Positions 47,236 to 59,008 of a DNA stretch of 64,000 bases are shown here, piece by piece. Numbering within the stretch: position 1 is the stretch's first letter; each line of letters starts with the position of its first letter. The translations under genes were made by a program, and so were the position numbers. The notes under the pieces were generated by a model, which ran no database searches, had not been told where the DNA came from, and saw only the letters and a program-made list of their open reading frames with translations. Origin of the DNA: Rhizomys pruinosus (lineage: Eukaryota; Chordata; Mammalia; Rodentia; Spalacidae); assembly GCA_009823505.1 (NCBI GenBank), contig VZQC01006291.1, positions 466,541 through 530,540 on the forward strand, written 5' to 3'.

Positions 47236-47919
47236 ACTTCAGTTACTTTTAAAATCCAATTAAAAACAAAAATAATAACAAATCCAGCCTAGATGATGTC
47301 ACCGTTATACCAATTCAGTCACAGACTAGACATTTTCATACTGTGTGGAGGAGTGAAAGTACCTTGCCCCCATAGTAGTTATAATGTGGCTCTGGTTGAA
47401 AAGCATCTTCAGCATGTGGTGCAAAGCCTAACAAAGAGGAACGGCCAGGCCACAGAGAGAAGAGTACAGCTCTAGTCTCCTGGTTGCTCATTCACTGGCT
47501 GGGAACAGCCTAGAGTGGTGCATCCTTCCTTGTTACAAACTGCCATGGAGCTAAAGGTGAGGCAGCTGAGGCTGACAGCCAGTTTAGGTGCAGGCAGCAG
47601 TTTCTTTTAAAGGAGAACTTAGTGGCCCACCTCCATGGCCCCTCAGTGAGGTAACCAAGGAAACAAAGAATTATAGCTCTCTCTCTCTTCCTGGAGGTAC
47701 GTCTTGTATAGGGACACTGTTTCACTGATAATACCATAACAAAATGCAATAAAGACTTGATCTCTGTCTTTGATGCTCACATGAGTTCTTAGAGAACAGA
47801 GTCATGTTAGAATGAAGTCAAGCATGGTCACAGTGTTTTCCTTTACTAGGGTGTTCTACTCAAGGCTGGCTTGACCCCAGGATTGTATTAAAGGAGGATT
47901 TGACCTTAAGATATGAATA

Positions 47920-48148
47920 TATGGGTGGAGAGTATGTATCCATATTTTAGAATAATATGAAATTAACGGAGGAAAATGTGAATTCCCAAGAATAAAAAAA
48001 GACTGAGAGAAAGATGCAGGACAGTTATGGCAGAATTCATGATCTGGGATGGGATGAGGTGGGGTGGGGCGAACGGATAGGGGACTATGCCTGAACAGAA
48101 ATGAAAAACGATGTATGAAATACATAAAACATCAATAAAAAAATTTTT
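47920..48148 (+). mobile_element. L1 3' end
   Basis: Sense 3' end: G-rich GATGAGGTGGGGTGGGGCGA, then GTATGAAATACATAAAACAT and CAATAAAAAAATTTTT. It is the complement of the type seen at 50415-50575. The short AAGATATGA sequence on both sides may be its target duplication. Confidence 0.6.
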
Positions 48149-48246
48149 AAAGATATGAGGTGACCTTACTACTATATGGAAAGTTCTTTGATTGTGTTCA
48201 ACCTGCATTTTATTCAGCTCACACAAAGTTTAAAAAATTATAGTAC

Positions 48247-48395
48247 TGTTAAGTGTGGTGGCTCATGCTTTAATCCCAGCACCTAGGAGCCTGAGGCAGG
48301 TGGATCTCTGTGAGATTGAGACCAGCTTGATCTACATAGTGAGTTCCAAGCCAACTAGGAGTAAGGAAGACCTTGTCCCCCAAAAATATACTGAC
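48247..48395 (+). mobile_element. Old B1 SINE
   Basis: Sense B1 with many changes (AAGTGTGGTGGCTCATGCTT, then ACCTTGTCCCCCAAAAATA). No clear target duplication. Confidence 0.8.
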
Positions 48396-49091
48396 AGAAC
48401 CGTAAGCATAGAGCCACTCATAACAGGTTCCATAACCTTCCGTAGCAGTGTCACCATTTAGGGACCAAATGTCCAAATGTGCCTGTTGGAAACATTTTAC
48501 ATTAAAAGCATAGCATAGAGTCATTGCATATGCAATAAACAAGATGAAGTGATATGGGAGTAGGGCGGATTAATAATTAATTAATTTTAGAAGCATACAA
48601 GAGGACATTCATAGGTTACATGCAAATACTGGTCCATTTTATATGAGGGGACTTAAGCATCCAAGTTCAGTATGCCAAATGGTCCTAGGTCCAGTCTGAT
48701 CTGGATACCAAAGGATAATTGTATTCTCATTCCAGACACTGGAAAATTGAGGCTAGAGAAATTAGGAACTCTGCTCAAGGTCTTAGTACTACACCAGGGA
48801 AGCAAGATTCAAAGTCAGTCCTCTTTGATGGCAATTCTGTCACAGTTTCTCTGTTTCCAGCCTTCAGTGGAAGTTAGGCTGTATGTCTGCCCAGTGGTGG
48901 AATTATCAGGGTCTGTCAACAGTGGTACCACAAGTTCTGACTCCCAAACTCTAGCCCTGCCTACTTGATCTGTTATGAATATACAAATTACCATCTAGTT
49001 CTTATGGACATTCTTAAATTTCACTCTAATACAATATGGCACTTTGAATAAATTATTTAAAATGCCCAGGCAGATCTCTCCATGCATTTTT

Positions 49092-49331
49092 TTATTAATT
49101 TTATTTATTTCTGTATGTGTATGAATGTACTGTCTGCATGAAAGTATGTGCACCAATGTAATGCAAAGCCGCAGAGATAAGAAGAGGGTATAAGATTCCC
49201 CTGGAACTGGAGTTCTCCTGGAATTGGAGTTTCAGATGGTTCTCAGCCATCATGTGGGTGCTGGGGATCGAACCCGGGTCCTCTGTAAGAGCAGTCGGCG
49301 CTCTTAACTGCTAGGCCATCTCTCCAGCCCC
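49092..49331 (-). mobile_element. B2/B3 SINE, long type, young
   Basis: Antisense copy with a perfect 16-bp duplication CTCTCCATGCATTTTT (49076-49091 and 49332-49347). It lies about 400 bp upstream of the MAMDC2 exon at 49734. Confidence 0.94.
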
Positions 49332-49733
49332 CTCTCCATGCATTTTTAATAATAGATGGTATGTTCTTGAGTTCTTATAACTCAAAAGCTCAGGAAGGGA
49401 TTGCATTTGATGTAGTGACATGTTCAGATTGTGAAAATTCAAGCCTTTTACAGATGGCACATCTCCCTTCCTGTATGAACAATTTATTTCAGTCAAAGAT
49501 AATCTAAAAAAAAAAGAAACGTGCTTCTCATCTGGAATTTAGAGTGTGCAAAAATCCCAGGTGCCCATCTCCCAGTGATGACATTTATGCATTCATGACT
49601 AGGCTGCTTTCCATGTCACCTCTTTCTCTTCACCACTCCCGATGGACTATGTTGACATGAGTTCCAGAACAGCATGGGTTCATCTGGAAATCTTCCAGCC
49701 TGCCTTACTCTCTGTTCTGTTTCTGGTTTCCAG

Positions 49734-49990
49734 GTCACTACATGTATGTGGACTCCGTTTATGTTAAGCATTTCCAGGAGGTGGCCCAGCTCATCTCCCC
49801 GGTGACCACGGCTCCCATGTCTGGCTGCCTGTCCTTCTACTACCAGCTCCAACAGGGAAAGGACAACGTCTTCTCTGTTTACACTCGAGATGCGGCTGGC
49901 CTATACGAGGAGATCTGGAAAGTGGACAGTCCAGGGAATGCTGCTTGGAGCCTTGCAGAGGTGGAGTTCAGCGCTCCTTACCCGATGGAG
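49734..49990 (+). CDS. MAMDC2: MAMDC2 internal exon, core of MAM domain 2
   Basis: A 257-bp exon between TTTCCAG and GTAAGT. Two bases finish the glycine codon, then 85 codons run from HYMYVDSVYVKHF to SAPYPME; phase 1 in, phase 0 out. It supplies the third MAM cysteine in MSGCLSFYYQLQ, the NVFSVYTRD strand, and the EEIWKVDSPGNAAWSLAEVEF stretch typical of MAM domains. It continues SELG|HYMYVDS from the exon at 17134 even though the assembled distance between them is about 32 kb, some 12.7 kb of which looks like an assembly error. The reading frame is open without any change. Confidence 0.95.
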
Positions 49991-50131
49991 GTAAGTGTTC
50001 CCTGGCCTGGTGCTGTACAGAGAAGCCACTCACAGGCATGGACTTCAGTCCACTCTACAGTCTCACATCCTGTCTTTCTTTCCTGCTGTACATCAGTCAT
50101 TTTTAAAAGATGGGTACACATTGAATTTATT

Positions 50132-50368
50132 TATTTTTTTAATATTTTATTTACTATTTTTATTTTATGCGTATGAGTGTATTGTCTGCATGTATTTAAG
50201 TGTACCTGCATCATGCAATGCCCATGGAGGTCAGAAGAGGGCACAAGATGCCCCAGAACAGGAGTATCAGACTGTTGTTAGCCACCTTGTGGGTGCTGAG
50301 AATCTAACCCTGGTCCTCTACAAGAGCAGCCAGTGCACTTGACCACTGAGCCATCTATCTCTCCAGCC
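50132..50368 (-). mobile_element. B2/B3 SINE, short type
   Basis: Antisense copy 140 bp downstream of the MAMDC2 exon at 49734. Flanked by TTGAATTTATTT on both sides (about 50119 and 50369). Single form of the internal segment. Confidence 0.85.
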
Positions 50369-50414
50369 CTTGAATTTATTTTTTTTATCTTTTCTAAACT
50401 TCTATTTTATTTTT

Positions 50415-50575
50415 TTTTTATTTTCACTTTTTATTGATGCTTTGTGTATTTCATACATCATTTTCCAAATCAGTTCAGGCATATTTCCCTTTCCCTTCCC
50501 CCCACCCCACCCCAGCCCATCCCAGATCATGCATTCTGCCATATCTGTCCTGCATCTTTCTCTCAGTTTTTTTCA
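50415..50575 (-). mobile_element. L1 3' end
   Basis: Antisense: TTTTTATTGATGCTTTGTGT, ATTTCATACATCA and a C-rich CCCCCCACCCCACCCCAGCC segment. A B2 is inserted at its far end. Confidence 0.6.
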
Positions 50576-50585
50576 TTTTTTTTAA

Positions 50586-50822
50586 TTTTTTAATTTTTAT
50601 TTATTTCTGTATGTGTATGAATGTACTGTCTGCATGCAAGTCTGTGCACCCGTGTCGTGCAATGCTGCGGAGGTCAGAAGAGGGTGTCAGATTCCCCTGG
50701 AACTGGAGTTCTCCTGGAATTGGAGTTTCAGACGGTTCTCGGCCGCCATGTGGGTGCTGGGGATCGAACCTGGGTCCTCTGTAAGAGCGGTCGGCGCTCT
50801 TAACCGCTCACCATCTCTTCAG
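50586..50822 (-). mobile_element. B2/B3 SINE, long type, young
   Basis: Antisense copy inserted in the T-rich junction of two older repeats. A duplication of about 22 bp (50563-50585 and 50823-50845) flanks it. It carries the duplicated internal segment. Confidence 0.92.
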
Positions 50823-50839
50823 CTCAGTTTTTTTCATTT

Positions 50840-51580
50840 TTTTAACATTAAGTAATAATTTATGAGTACAAGCATCCTTCATGTAAAACCAATTTGCAAG
50901 CAGTTATGCCCAAACCCACACAGCCCATGGGTCCCACCATCCAGCCGGGGGTGGGGGGCTTGTATGTTCAATCAAGTTGATCAAATGAGTGTCCAGACTA
51001 TATTGCTGTAGTTTCACCTTTCACCCAATGCGCAGCCCTTACATTCACACACCCCTCTTCCACAGATTGTTCCCTAGGCTTAGAAAAGGGAAAGTGTGAA
51101 AAGCAAAACAGTCTACTTTCTCTGGAGTGTTGTCTTGGTCTCTGGTCAATTCTGGCTATTTCCTTTCATGGGCTGACAATTTGTCCAGGAATAACCTTTC
51201 GATCCTACTCTATAACAGTTGGCTCCAATTTACAGTTAGAGAACAAGCTCATCATCATCATATTTCTCCTTGTTCTATTGGGGAGGGGTAAGAAAGTCTC
51301 TCGTATTAAAACCTTTGTGGCACCTAGAAGGTAAGTTTCATTAGGACGTTACAAGTAGGATCCGCAGAGGGGTTTGATGTTTGTAGCAATCTGAGGCTTT
51401 TCTTCCTTTCAATGTTCAGAGGGGCCAACCTTTCTTCTGGCACTTCCTGGTACATCCTACTCAATGCAAAGCTATATCTTTTCTCTCTTAGCCATTAAGT
51501 TGGTGACATTTTGACCTGTTGGAACATACAAATCTTTTCCCATAGTTAGTTTTAAGACTTGAATTGCAAGGTTTTTGAAT
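50840..51580 (-). mobile_element. Unassigned retroposon-like sequence with A-rich 3' end
   Basis: On the minus strand it ends in GTACTCATAAATTATTACTT and then TTAA plus A-rich sequence. The same end recurs at 55500-55545 with about three mismatches in 38 bases, so this is a dispersed repeat. I do not recognise the body and it has no long open frame. Confidence 0.4.
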
Positions 51581-51639
51581 TTATTTTTAAAGTCTTATTT
51601 TTAGTTGAGAAAAACATAATTGTACCCATGTGAAATTTT

Positions 51640-51757
51640 TTTTAGATCTGATGTCACTATCTAGCCCTGGCTGGTCTCAAATTCATAGACATCCACCTGC
51701 CTCTGCCTCTGCCTCTCCAGTGCTGGGATGGAAGGTCTGTGCTGCCATACCCAAAAG
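51640..51757 (-). mobile_element. Old B1 SINE
   Basis: Antisense, diverged copy with a tandem CTGCCTCTGCCTCTGCCTCT segment. Confidence 0.7.
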
Positions 51758-52052
51758 AATGTTATATTTTGATACCGTTATAACAATGAATGGATAATCA
51801 AGTCATGACAATTAACTCATGTGTCACTGTAGACATTTATCATTTGTTGGTAGGGCAATGTTCAAAATGCTTTCTCCTATCTTTTTTGTGTTATACAACA
51901 TATCATGATTAACTGTATTCGGCCTATCATGCATTAAGAAAAAAATTATTTTTCTAATTCAATTGTATCCACTGATCAGCATGTCCCTGTACCCCTTTAC
52001 TCCTGATGTACCTTTATTATAATCTTTTTCAAAAATAACTTGAGATTATTTT

Positions 52053-52208
52053 TGCCAAGTATGGTGGTGCACACCTTTAATCCCAGCACTCAGGAGGGCA
52101 GAGGCAGGTGCATCTCTATGAGTTTAAGGCTAGCCTGGTCTACATAGGGAGTTCCAGGTCAGCTGGGGTTACGGGGAGACCCTGACTCAAAAAGACCAAA
52201 AAGAAAAA
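52053..52208 (+). mobile_element. B1 SINE
   Basis: Sense B1 with the CAAAAAGACCAAAAAG tail. ATTATTTT occurs on both sides as a probable target duplication. Confidence 0.9.
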
Positions 52209-52214
52209 AATATT

Positions 52215-53800
52215 ATTTTGTGTGCTTTTTAAATTTAATTTGTTGATAATTTCATACACAAGTACCATGCTTACTTACATCACTTCTACTCCCCCTCCTC
52301 CCTCTAACTTATCCTATGTTCCCCTCACTCCCTTTCAAATTCATTACCTCTTCTACATATATATTCATGTACATATACTACCTACTCAGTTCATTTAGCA
52401 TGCTCATATGTGCATGTGTTAGGGCTGACCTCTTGGGATTATATAATCAGGGAGCTCAGCCGTGGAGAAAGCTAATTCTCTCTCATAGCAGCTATTAATT
52501 GTCTATAGATCTTCATGTAGAGGTGGAACCTTGTGAAATTTTCCCCATCCCTGTTAGCATGTCTGCTGGTATTGTCCTTGTTCAAGTTTTGTTTCGGCAG
52601 CCATAGGTTGAGATTTGGGAGTGCACCTTCCCTATCATGTTTAGAAGACTACCTAGCAGCGGGCATCCTGGTCCTCTGGATCTTAGAACCTTTCCACCCC
52701 TCTTCTGTGATGTTCTCTGGACCTTAGGTATGGGTTGCTCTGTAGATGTATCAATTGGGGCTGGTCATCCCACAGTCACTTTTGCTCTGCATTTTGATCA
52801 CTTATTAATCTTGGTAATAGCCTTTGTCTGCAAAATGAAGGTTCTTTGATGAAAGGGTGAGAGCTATACTTACTTGTGGGTAAAAGGATAATTATTGAGA
52901 ATACAGTTAGAAATTATATTGGTTTAGGAAAATGACAGTAGTAGGTTCTCCATTAGGGTCTATGACCTCTCCAGCCACAAGTATTTGGCTATGTTTGCGG
53001 TATGAGGCATGAATTCCCTCCTACTGAGATGGGTTTAAGTCCAATTAGACAGCTGTTGGTTACCCCCAGGATAAAAGTGCCACGATTTCACCATCGGGGT
53101 TATCTTGCCAGGCTGGTCATTGTTTCAGTTTGTAGGCTTTACAGCTGAGTATGACTACTGATTGCTTTTCTCCCTTGACAGGTTGCGTATCCCCTTCCAA
53201 TACTATGAGAACTAGACCTCAAGGAGGAGGCTTCCAAGTCAGATCTAGCTTGATTCCTCCAAGTCCTATGTCCCAAGTGGGTGTGGTATCTTTAGCAATA
53301 GGGTCTTACCTTCAAGTTCTTCAAGACAACCAAGGGCAATGGCAATGGCCTATATTATTTTGAGATAATCATATAGGACTTTCCGGGCCAGCAACTCACA
53401 GGGAGGTTTCCCGTGCTTGGCACTGGGGCTTTAGTCTATGGTTCTTGGGGGAAGCATTATCTCCCCATGTGGTATATATAACTCCCTTTAAACCATACCT
53501 CACATAGACATATAATCAGGAAAGTCAAAAAAAAAAGAATCATGGGGTGGGGGAAAAGAAACTTTAGAGGGGGGACATTAGGACACAGGTGCTAGATAGG
53601 GGAAAATGGGGGTGGGGACTTTAACTGGGGGGTGGAAAGGGTGGGTATTACAGGGGAGTAGGAGGAATGAAAGAAAGAACTCTTAAGAATATTTGAAAAA
53701 GTCATAGATAAACATTATTTTATAATCTCACTGAAATATACATGATATCTGAGTATAAACTATATATGGCTTAAAGGGAGTTATACTACACGAGGAGAGA
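52215..53800 (-). mobile_element. Long rodent L1 3'UTR
   Basis: Antisense. It starts with the 3' end (TTGATAATTTCATACACAAG) and follows the long rodent L1 3'UTR: GTTAGCATGTCTGCTGGTAT, CATCCTGGTCCTCTGGATCT, then GTCCAATTAGACAGCTGTTG, then CATGTGGTATATATAACTCC. No ORF2 part is seen before sequence identity is lost at about 53800. Confidence 0.65.
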
Positions 53801-54479
53801 GAGACTGCTTCCTCCAACAGCCATAGATTTAACAAAAACAGGAGCTCAGAACCCCAGAGCACTACTCACTCCAGAACTTTCACCCTAATGTTCCCAGTCA
53901 GCTGGCTGTGGTATTTTCGCTCTACTCAGTTAGAAAGGCAAAGAGAAATTCTTCAACTGCTAGTCTTTGGAAGCTTTTGTTTGTCTTTCTGTTGGGCAGG
54001 TCGGAGCAGCAGCTGCAGCAGGTGGTCCCTGTAGTTGTAGTTCTTGTGTAGGCCTCTGCTATCCAGACCCTGAGCTCTACACATGCTACAGATGTTATGT
54101 AGGCCTGTGAAGTCACTATTCCTCAGCCTTTAACACCAACCAGTGCTACAGCTCTTGGCTCAGGGTCTGAGATTCTTGACCCCCACCCCCCAAATTTGGA
54201 ACTTTTTCATTGACAAAGACCTGTGGTTCCCTTCTGTGAATCCTTGCATTCTTTTATTCTTCTTCAGTCTGTTTTCCATCTTTTCTTACCATCTCTCCAG
54301 TTTTGCCGCCCGCTTTCTTCCTGAACCCAGCCACTGATCTCGAGTCTGTAGCTGCTTCTTCAGCTGTCAAAGACCAGCCACCTCGCCACTTCTGCAGCTC
54401 TGCCTCCTTGACTGCTCAGTTGTTGCTCTACTGCTGCTTCACCTGCTTTCTGCTACTTCTTTCTTCACCATACTAGCTC

Positions 54480-54980
54480 AGCCCACACTACAGAAAGTAG
54501 TTGAGAAAAGATCCCCAGAACGAATCTTTCTACTGAGCCTAATATTGCAACACCAGGGAAGACCGCACAGTTGTGTCTTCCAAACAATTCACTCAGACAG
54601 CCTGAGAAGCTTGCTTATATAGTTAGAGAATCAGTCACAGCCATGGAGGCTTATGTTTGAATCAATCACAGTCCTGCCTCTTTAGCACTAGTCACAGAAG
54701 CCCTTGTGTCAGGCCCCTCTGGCACAGGTGAAAATGGTTGCAAGGTCAACTAGAGTCCACTAAGACTTGTGAGAGCAAAACAAATGATACAAATTGTTCA
54801 ACAGCCCTGGCTGAAGCTGCGCCTTCAGAAGCCCAGGCAATCTTTTGTAACCATTGTGTAGTTTTCTCAGGGCATCCATGAAATGTTCAAGATGACCGGT
54901 GCTGGCACAAGAGTGGTCTAGTTGGTTACTAGACTGATCGTCCTTTGGCTCAAAGCTGTCCAGGCAGCAAGGAAGAATCT
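54480..54980 (-). mobile_element. Possible LTR, minus strand
   Basis: On the minus strand there is a TATA-like CTATATAAGCAAGCTTCTCA followed by sequence that could be R/U5. The neighbouring 53800-54480 could be its internal region but has no open gene. I could not match it to a named family, so this is tentative. Confidence 0.3.
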
Positions 54981-57617
54981 GATGGCTGCTAATTAGAGAA
55001 CTGGATTACCCCAACCCAAGCATCTGTACATATTTATAGAAAAATGAACAACAAAAGGAATATTTACATACAAATTTAAAGAAATCTTCATTGATACTAA
55101 TAGTGGTTTTCCCAGATTTTACCCATTCTTAATACCTGCTCAGTGTTCCAAGGAGAGATGGACCCCCCTTATCTGTGTTGCTAAGAGCAGATTTGAAGGT
55201 TTCTCTTAAGTGAGGGAATTTGTGTTTCTAAAAAAAAAACCATGACTTCCTTCTTTGCAACAAAAATACATGTTATAAACTCAGAAATAAACTATTAGAA
55301 CCTTAATTTGAAAGAAATCTTGGTGCCTCTATTTTATGACTTTTTACAATTATATAAATTAAAATTTTCATAAGAAAAAGAATTAGAAATTTCAAAGAAG
55401 CAAAAGATAAGTTGGACAACTACACAATGGTGAGGAACACTGGCATTTTGGACTTTATTTGCATAGACTTTTTCTAAGACCATATTTGTTTTTTTATACT
55501 TTTATTTCATTTTTTTAACAATAAGTAATAAGTTATGAGTACTAAGCCCATATTTGAATATATATATGTACCTGTGTATATTGTTCATAACTGTCAACTA
55601 GTTTCAATACTTACTGCCCAGTAAATAAAATTATCTCCATACAGATGAAAAAGAGAAAACAGAATGTCCATGAAGCTTGACATCTTTTTTCTAGGTCACC
55701 CAGCTGGTAGATGCCAGAGAGCTTAGGAAACTTCCTAGGCTGAAATCTAACACAGCTGAAGGAAGAAGTTCAGTTCTGTCTGGGACCCGCACAGGGCCTC
55801 GAGGATATGAGGGTGGAGCATCATGGTTGCTATGTGTGGAAGATTGCTATGAGGATTTAAAGCTATAAGTAGAGTCTTAGTTACCACAAGTTATTAATAC
55901 CCCACTTTTCATGTTGTGCTTTTTGCAGTATCTTCTTCCAGTTCCCTTTAAAGAGCAGAAGTGGTTTGTTCCTCTGGCTGCTTTTCAGTAGCACCATCTG
56001 CTAACCTGCTGCCAAACTGGACAGCACTGGTTTCTGATATGCTCTGTCCACTGCTGGCGTGCCTGACACCACCCACCCCCTTCCTATCCCTCTAGGCTCC
56101 CTCAGGCCAAACAGCCCCAGAGAGAGAACAATGCCTTTGTAGAGTGTGTGCTATTTCCTGTCACAAAGTCTGACCCACCTGGCCTTGATTTGGTCTTACA
56201 GCCTGGTAGAAAGTTTTCTATGAGTTTTGGTTACAAGAAGGAAAGGAAATCCAGGTGCTGCCTCAAAACGCTTTCCCTCTACTAATGTCAAGAGGGTACA
56301 CATTTAGGCACACTTATACACACACACCACACACTCACTCACACTTGCACAGAATTGTGTCTTCTTTACTAACTCCTCTCATCCAACACAAACTCCTTAG
56401 GCAGCACATGCGTGAATGAAGTGTTGCTGAGTTTTTTATTAAAGAGCACTTGAAAAGTCATAACGCTGGCTTCTGCTAAGCCTCAACATGCATCTTTGGG
56501 TCTCTATATATGGGATTTTGCTCCATTAGTCCAAACCTATCATTGATATTATTTGCTCTTGGCTAGTTGCCAAGAAAAGGAATTTTGGCATTACAGAAAT
56601 CAGCAAATTCAATGTCAATGCGTGCTCAAGTGTATTTCAACATGGAAAACACACGTAGGAGATTGTTCTGAACCAGACAGAACATTGCCATAATGGGCTG
56701 TGTTTAGCAAATCCTTAGCAGAAATATCTTTCTTAATCTTTCTGCTCAATATGAACTAAGTCTGTTCTTCACCCCACCTTTTATTATCATACAGGGTCTC
56801 AGTGTCTGTGTCAAGTCTGGCATGTGTGTGTGTATACATGTGTGCATATGCATACAAATTTTCCCTTTTATAAATACTGTAAGGACATCAGTCATTTGGA
56901 TTAGAGGCCCACCCTTATCCAGTATGACTTCATCTTAATTATATTTACAAAAAACTTATTCTCCAATAAGGTAACAAACTTAGATTCTAGAGGTTAGAAC
57001 GTCAATGTCTAAATTTGACAGGGACATGGTTCCAGTTACAGCAGACCTGAATTCCTACATATCAACAGTTAGGATGCTGGGTAGAAGCTGCCCCCTTTTA
57101 CTGAGTAGAATGTTTGCCTTCCCACTTTTCAAGAGCCTGCGTCACAGTAAGCCAAGCCAATTCCATGCATTTATACAACCTGCCTGGCCCTCGCTGGTAT
57201 TTAAGTTTCAAGCCTTGATCCGCACTCTTATGCTATCAACTCACACAGTATGAACCACACATCTGGCACACCTGGATTGTTTTCCCAACACAACTGGGAG
57301 CTGTACTGGCCACACCTAATCCCTTATTGTCACAGATGAAAATTAGTTAAGCTCAGAATTGGTGGGTCAGAGAGAAGGAAGCCAAACTCAAAGAGTTGAT
57401 ATCATTAATACCTGTTCTTTCTATCAACTGAAACATGCCTGGGAATGCCCAGATACAGTACTTATCCCTGACTGCTGAATCTCCCCAGGCTCCTAGCTGA
57501 AGTGCCATTTAGGACAAGAGGATTCAGAGAGGTTAGCTCCCTGTGGATAGGGAAGAGGCCCTGTTTAAAGACTAAAGCAGAGTGAAAAAGCAGGACACTG
57601 ACTTCTTCCCCTGACTA

Positions 57618-57621
<4 letters not shown>

Positions 57622-57672
<51 letters not shown>

Positions 57673-57689
57673 AGAGAGAGAGAGAGAGA
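57622..57689. repeat. (CT)n followed by (AG)n, self-complementary
   Basis: About 24 CT units (to 57670) run directly into about 9 AG units (57671-57689). The junction is a perfect palindrome and could form a hairpin. Confidence 0.95.
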
Positions 57690-57849
57690 CATATCTAAGG
57701 AAGAACCTAATTTGATTTCTTCACTTATTCTATTTTTCTTTTAATTGAAGCCCATGACGCTAATGAATTCTGGAATTCTTACAGAAATTTTTTGGCATGG
57801 CTGCTGACACTCAAGAAAGGAAAAAGAGCCACCAATAATAAAAAAAATT

Positions 57850-58185
57850 AGGTATCTTAAGCTATCACTGGTCAATACAACAAAATGCCATGACCTATGT
57901 GGCTTATAAACATGAGAAATTAATCTCTTACAATCTGAAAGCTGGGACCACAAGTTGAAGGTGCTAATCAGATTCACCATCTGAGTTCATTGTTGGAATC
58001 ATTCAGTGTGTCTTTACAAGGTGGAAAGCCCCTTGGGGCTCTTGTAATATTACTTGACCCATGCAAGACACCTCTACCCTCATGACTTAAACACCTCCCA
58101 AAGGAACCCACACACTGAAGATTCACACCGAAGATTAGATTCCATCATATAAAAGTTCAGTAGAAACACTTAGACCATAGCAGTT
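57850..58185 (-). mobile_element. Old MaLR (MLT1/MST-like) LTR relic
   Basis: Antisense LTR recognised from ACAAAATGCCATGACCTATG, GTGGCTTATAAACA and GGTGTCTTTACAAGG-like segments in the expected order. It ends about 180 bp before the acceptor of the exon at 58368. A related fragment lies at 56880-57045. Confidence 0.5.
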
Positions 58186-58367
58186 TCATTTTACCTACAA
58201 GAGACCGCATGTTGAAGAAGGTGCTGCCTAAACATTTTTAATTTGGAACTTGATTTCATAAGTCCTTGTAACTTGGCCTCAGCTGGTTTGATTGACAAGT
58301 CATTTCAAATCATGATAAGAGCAAGAAAATATGTAGATACATCCTAATGTGTCATTTTCCTCCACAG

Positions 58368-58461
58368 GTTATTTTTGAAGTTGCTTTCAACGGTCCCAAA
58401 GGAGGTTATGTTGCCCTGGATGATATTGCTTTCTCTCCTGTTCACTGCCAAAATCACACAG
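58368..58461 (+). CDS. MAMDC2: MAMDC2 internal exon, end of MAM domain 2
   Basis: A 94-bp exon between CTCCACAG and GTGAGC, phase 0 in and phase 1 out. It reads VIFEVAFNGPKGGYVALDDI, then AFSPVHCQNHT and one base of the next codon. GGYVALDDI is the family hallmark near the end of MAM domains and HC carries the fourth cysteine, closing MAM domain 2. Asn-His-Thr at the end is a potential N-glycosylation site in the linker before MAM 3. No further exon was recognised between here and the window end; a phase-1 exon starting with the next MAM (MAM 3) is expected downstream. Confidence 0.94.
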
Positions 58462-58845
58462 GTGAGCACTCTATTTTTCTCCCATTGGAATTTGCCTTTC
58501 TTAATAGATGTCTTTAGTCAGCACTTACTTTAAATTGCCTTTAATTTCTTTGCCTTTTGTCTTATCTTGTATTTAAAAAGCTAATTAACTGAATAATCAT
58601 TTTTTCTGGACTATTACCCTCTTTCATCCCTGACAGAGTGAATTTAACTTTTCTGAAACTATGCACGAGTTCTCTTAAGGCATTTTTATCTTCCTTCCCT
58701 ACTAGGAAAAAAATTAAATAGCATTAATTTACTTTAACCCATTTATTTCTTTAAAGAATATCTTGGGTCAATTGATGGGTAGCTGGATAGATGAAAATAG
58801 TTACTTTTACGGCTTACTGAATAGAATTATAAAACTCTACTTTTG

Positions 58846-59008
58846 GCCGGGCGTGGTGGCACACACCTTTAATCCTAGCACTCGGGAGGCAGAGGCAGGC
58901 AGATCTCTGTGAGTTTAAGGCCAGCCTGGTCTACAGAGTGAGTTTCAGAATAGGCAGAGCTACAGGGAGACCCTGTCTCAAAAAGACCAAAAAACAAAAA
59001 CAAAAACA
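58846..59008 (+). mobile_element. B1 SINE, young
   Basis: Sense B1 close to consensus at its start (GGCCGGGCGTGGTGGCACAC), with an (ACAAAA)n tail. AAAACTCTA(C/T)TTTT is duplicated on both sides. It lies about 385 bp downstream of the exon at 58368. Confidence 0.93.

Larger units (their letters stand above)
17272..49733 (+). other. Large MAMDC2 intron inside MAM domain 2, length probably inflated
   Basis: The intron runs from the GTGAGC donor at 17272 to the TTTCCAG acceptor. It includes the inverted-repeat block L-S-L' N R'-S-R (14593-40091). Removing one 12,726-bp unit would leave about 19.7 kb. Stretches 18130-19080, 21060-22550, 22745-23470, 24340-24900, 25430-26266, 42916-44040, 47240-47900 and 48400-49070 hold no gene and no repeat I can name. 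Confidence 0.75.
49991..58367 (+). other. MAMDC2 intron at the end of MAM domain 2
   Basis: A proper GT…AG intron filled with two B2 copies, two B1 copies, L1 3'-end sequence, a possible LTR and MaLR-type LTR relics. In 54990-56870 I see nothing beyond a short CA-rich stretch near 56315-56345 and a 3'-end retroposon fragment at 55500-55545. Confidence 0.7.
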
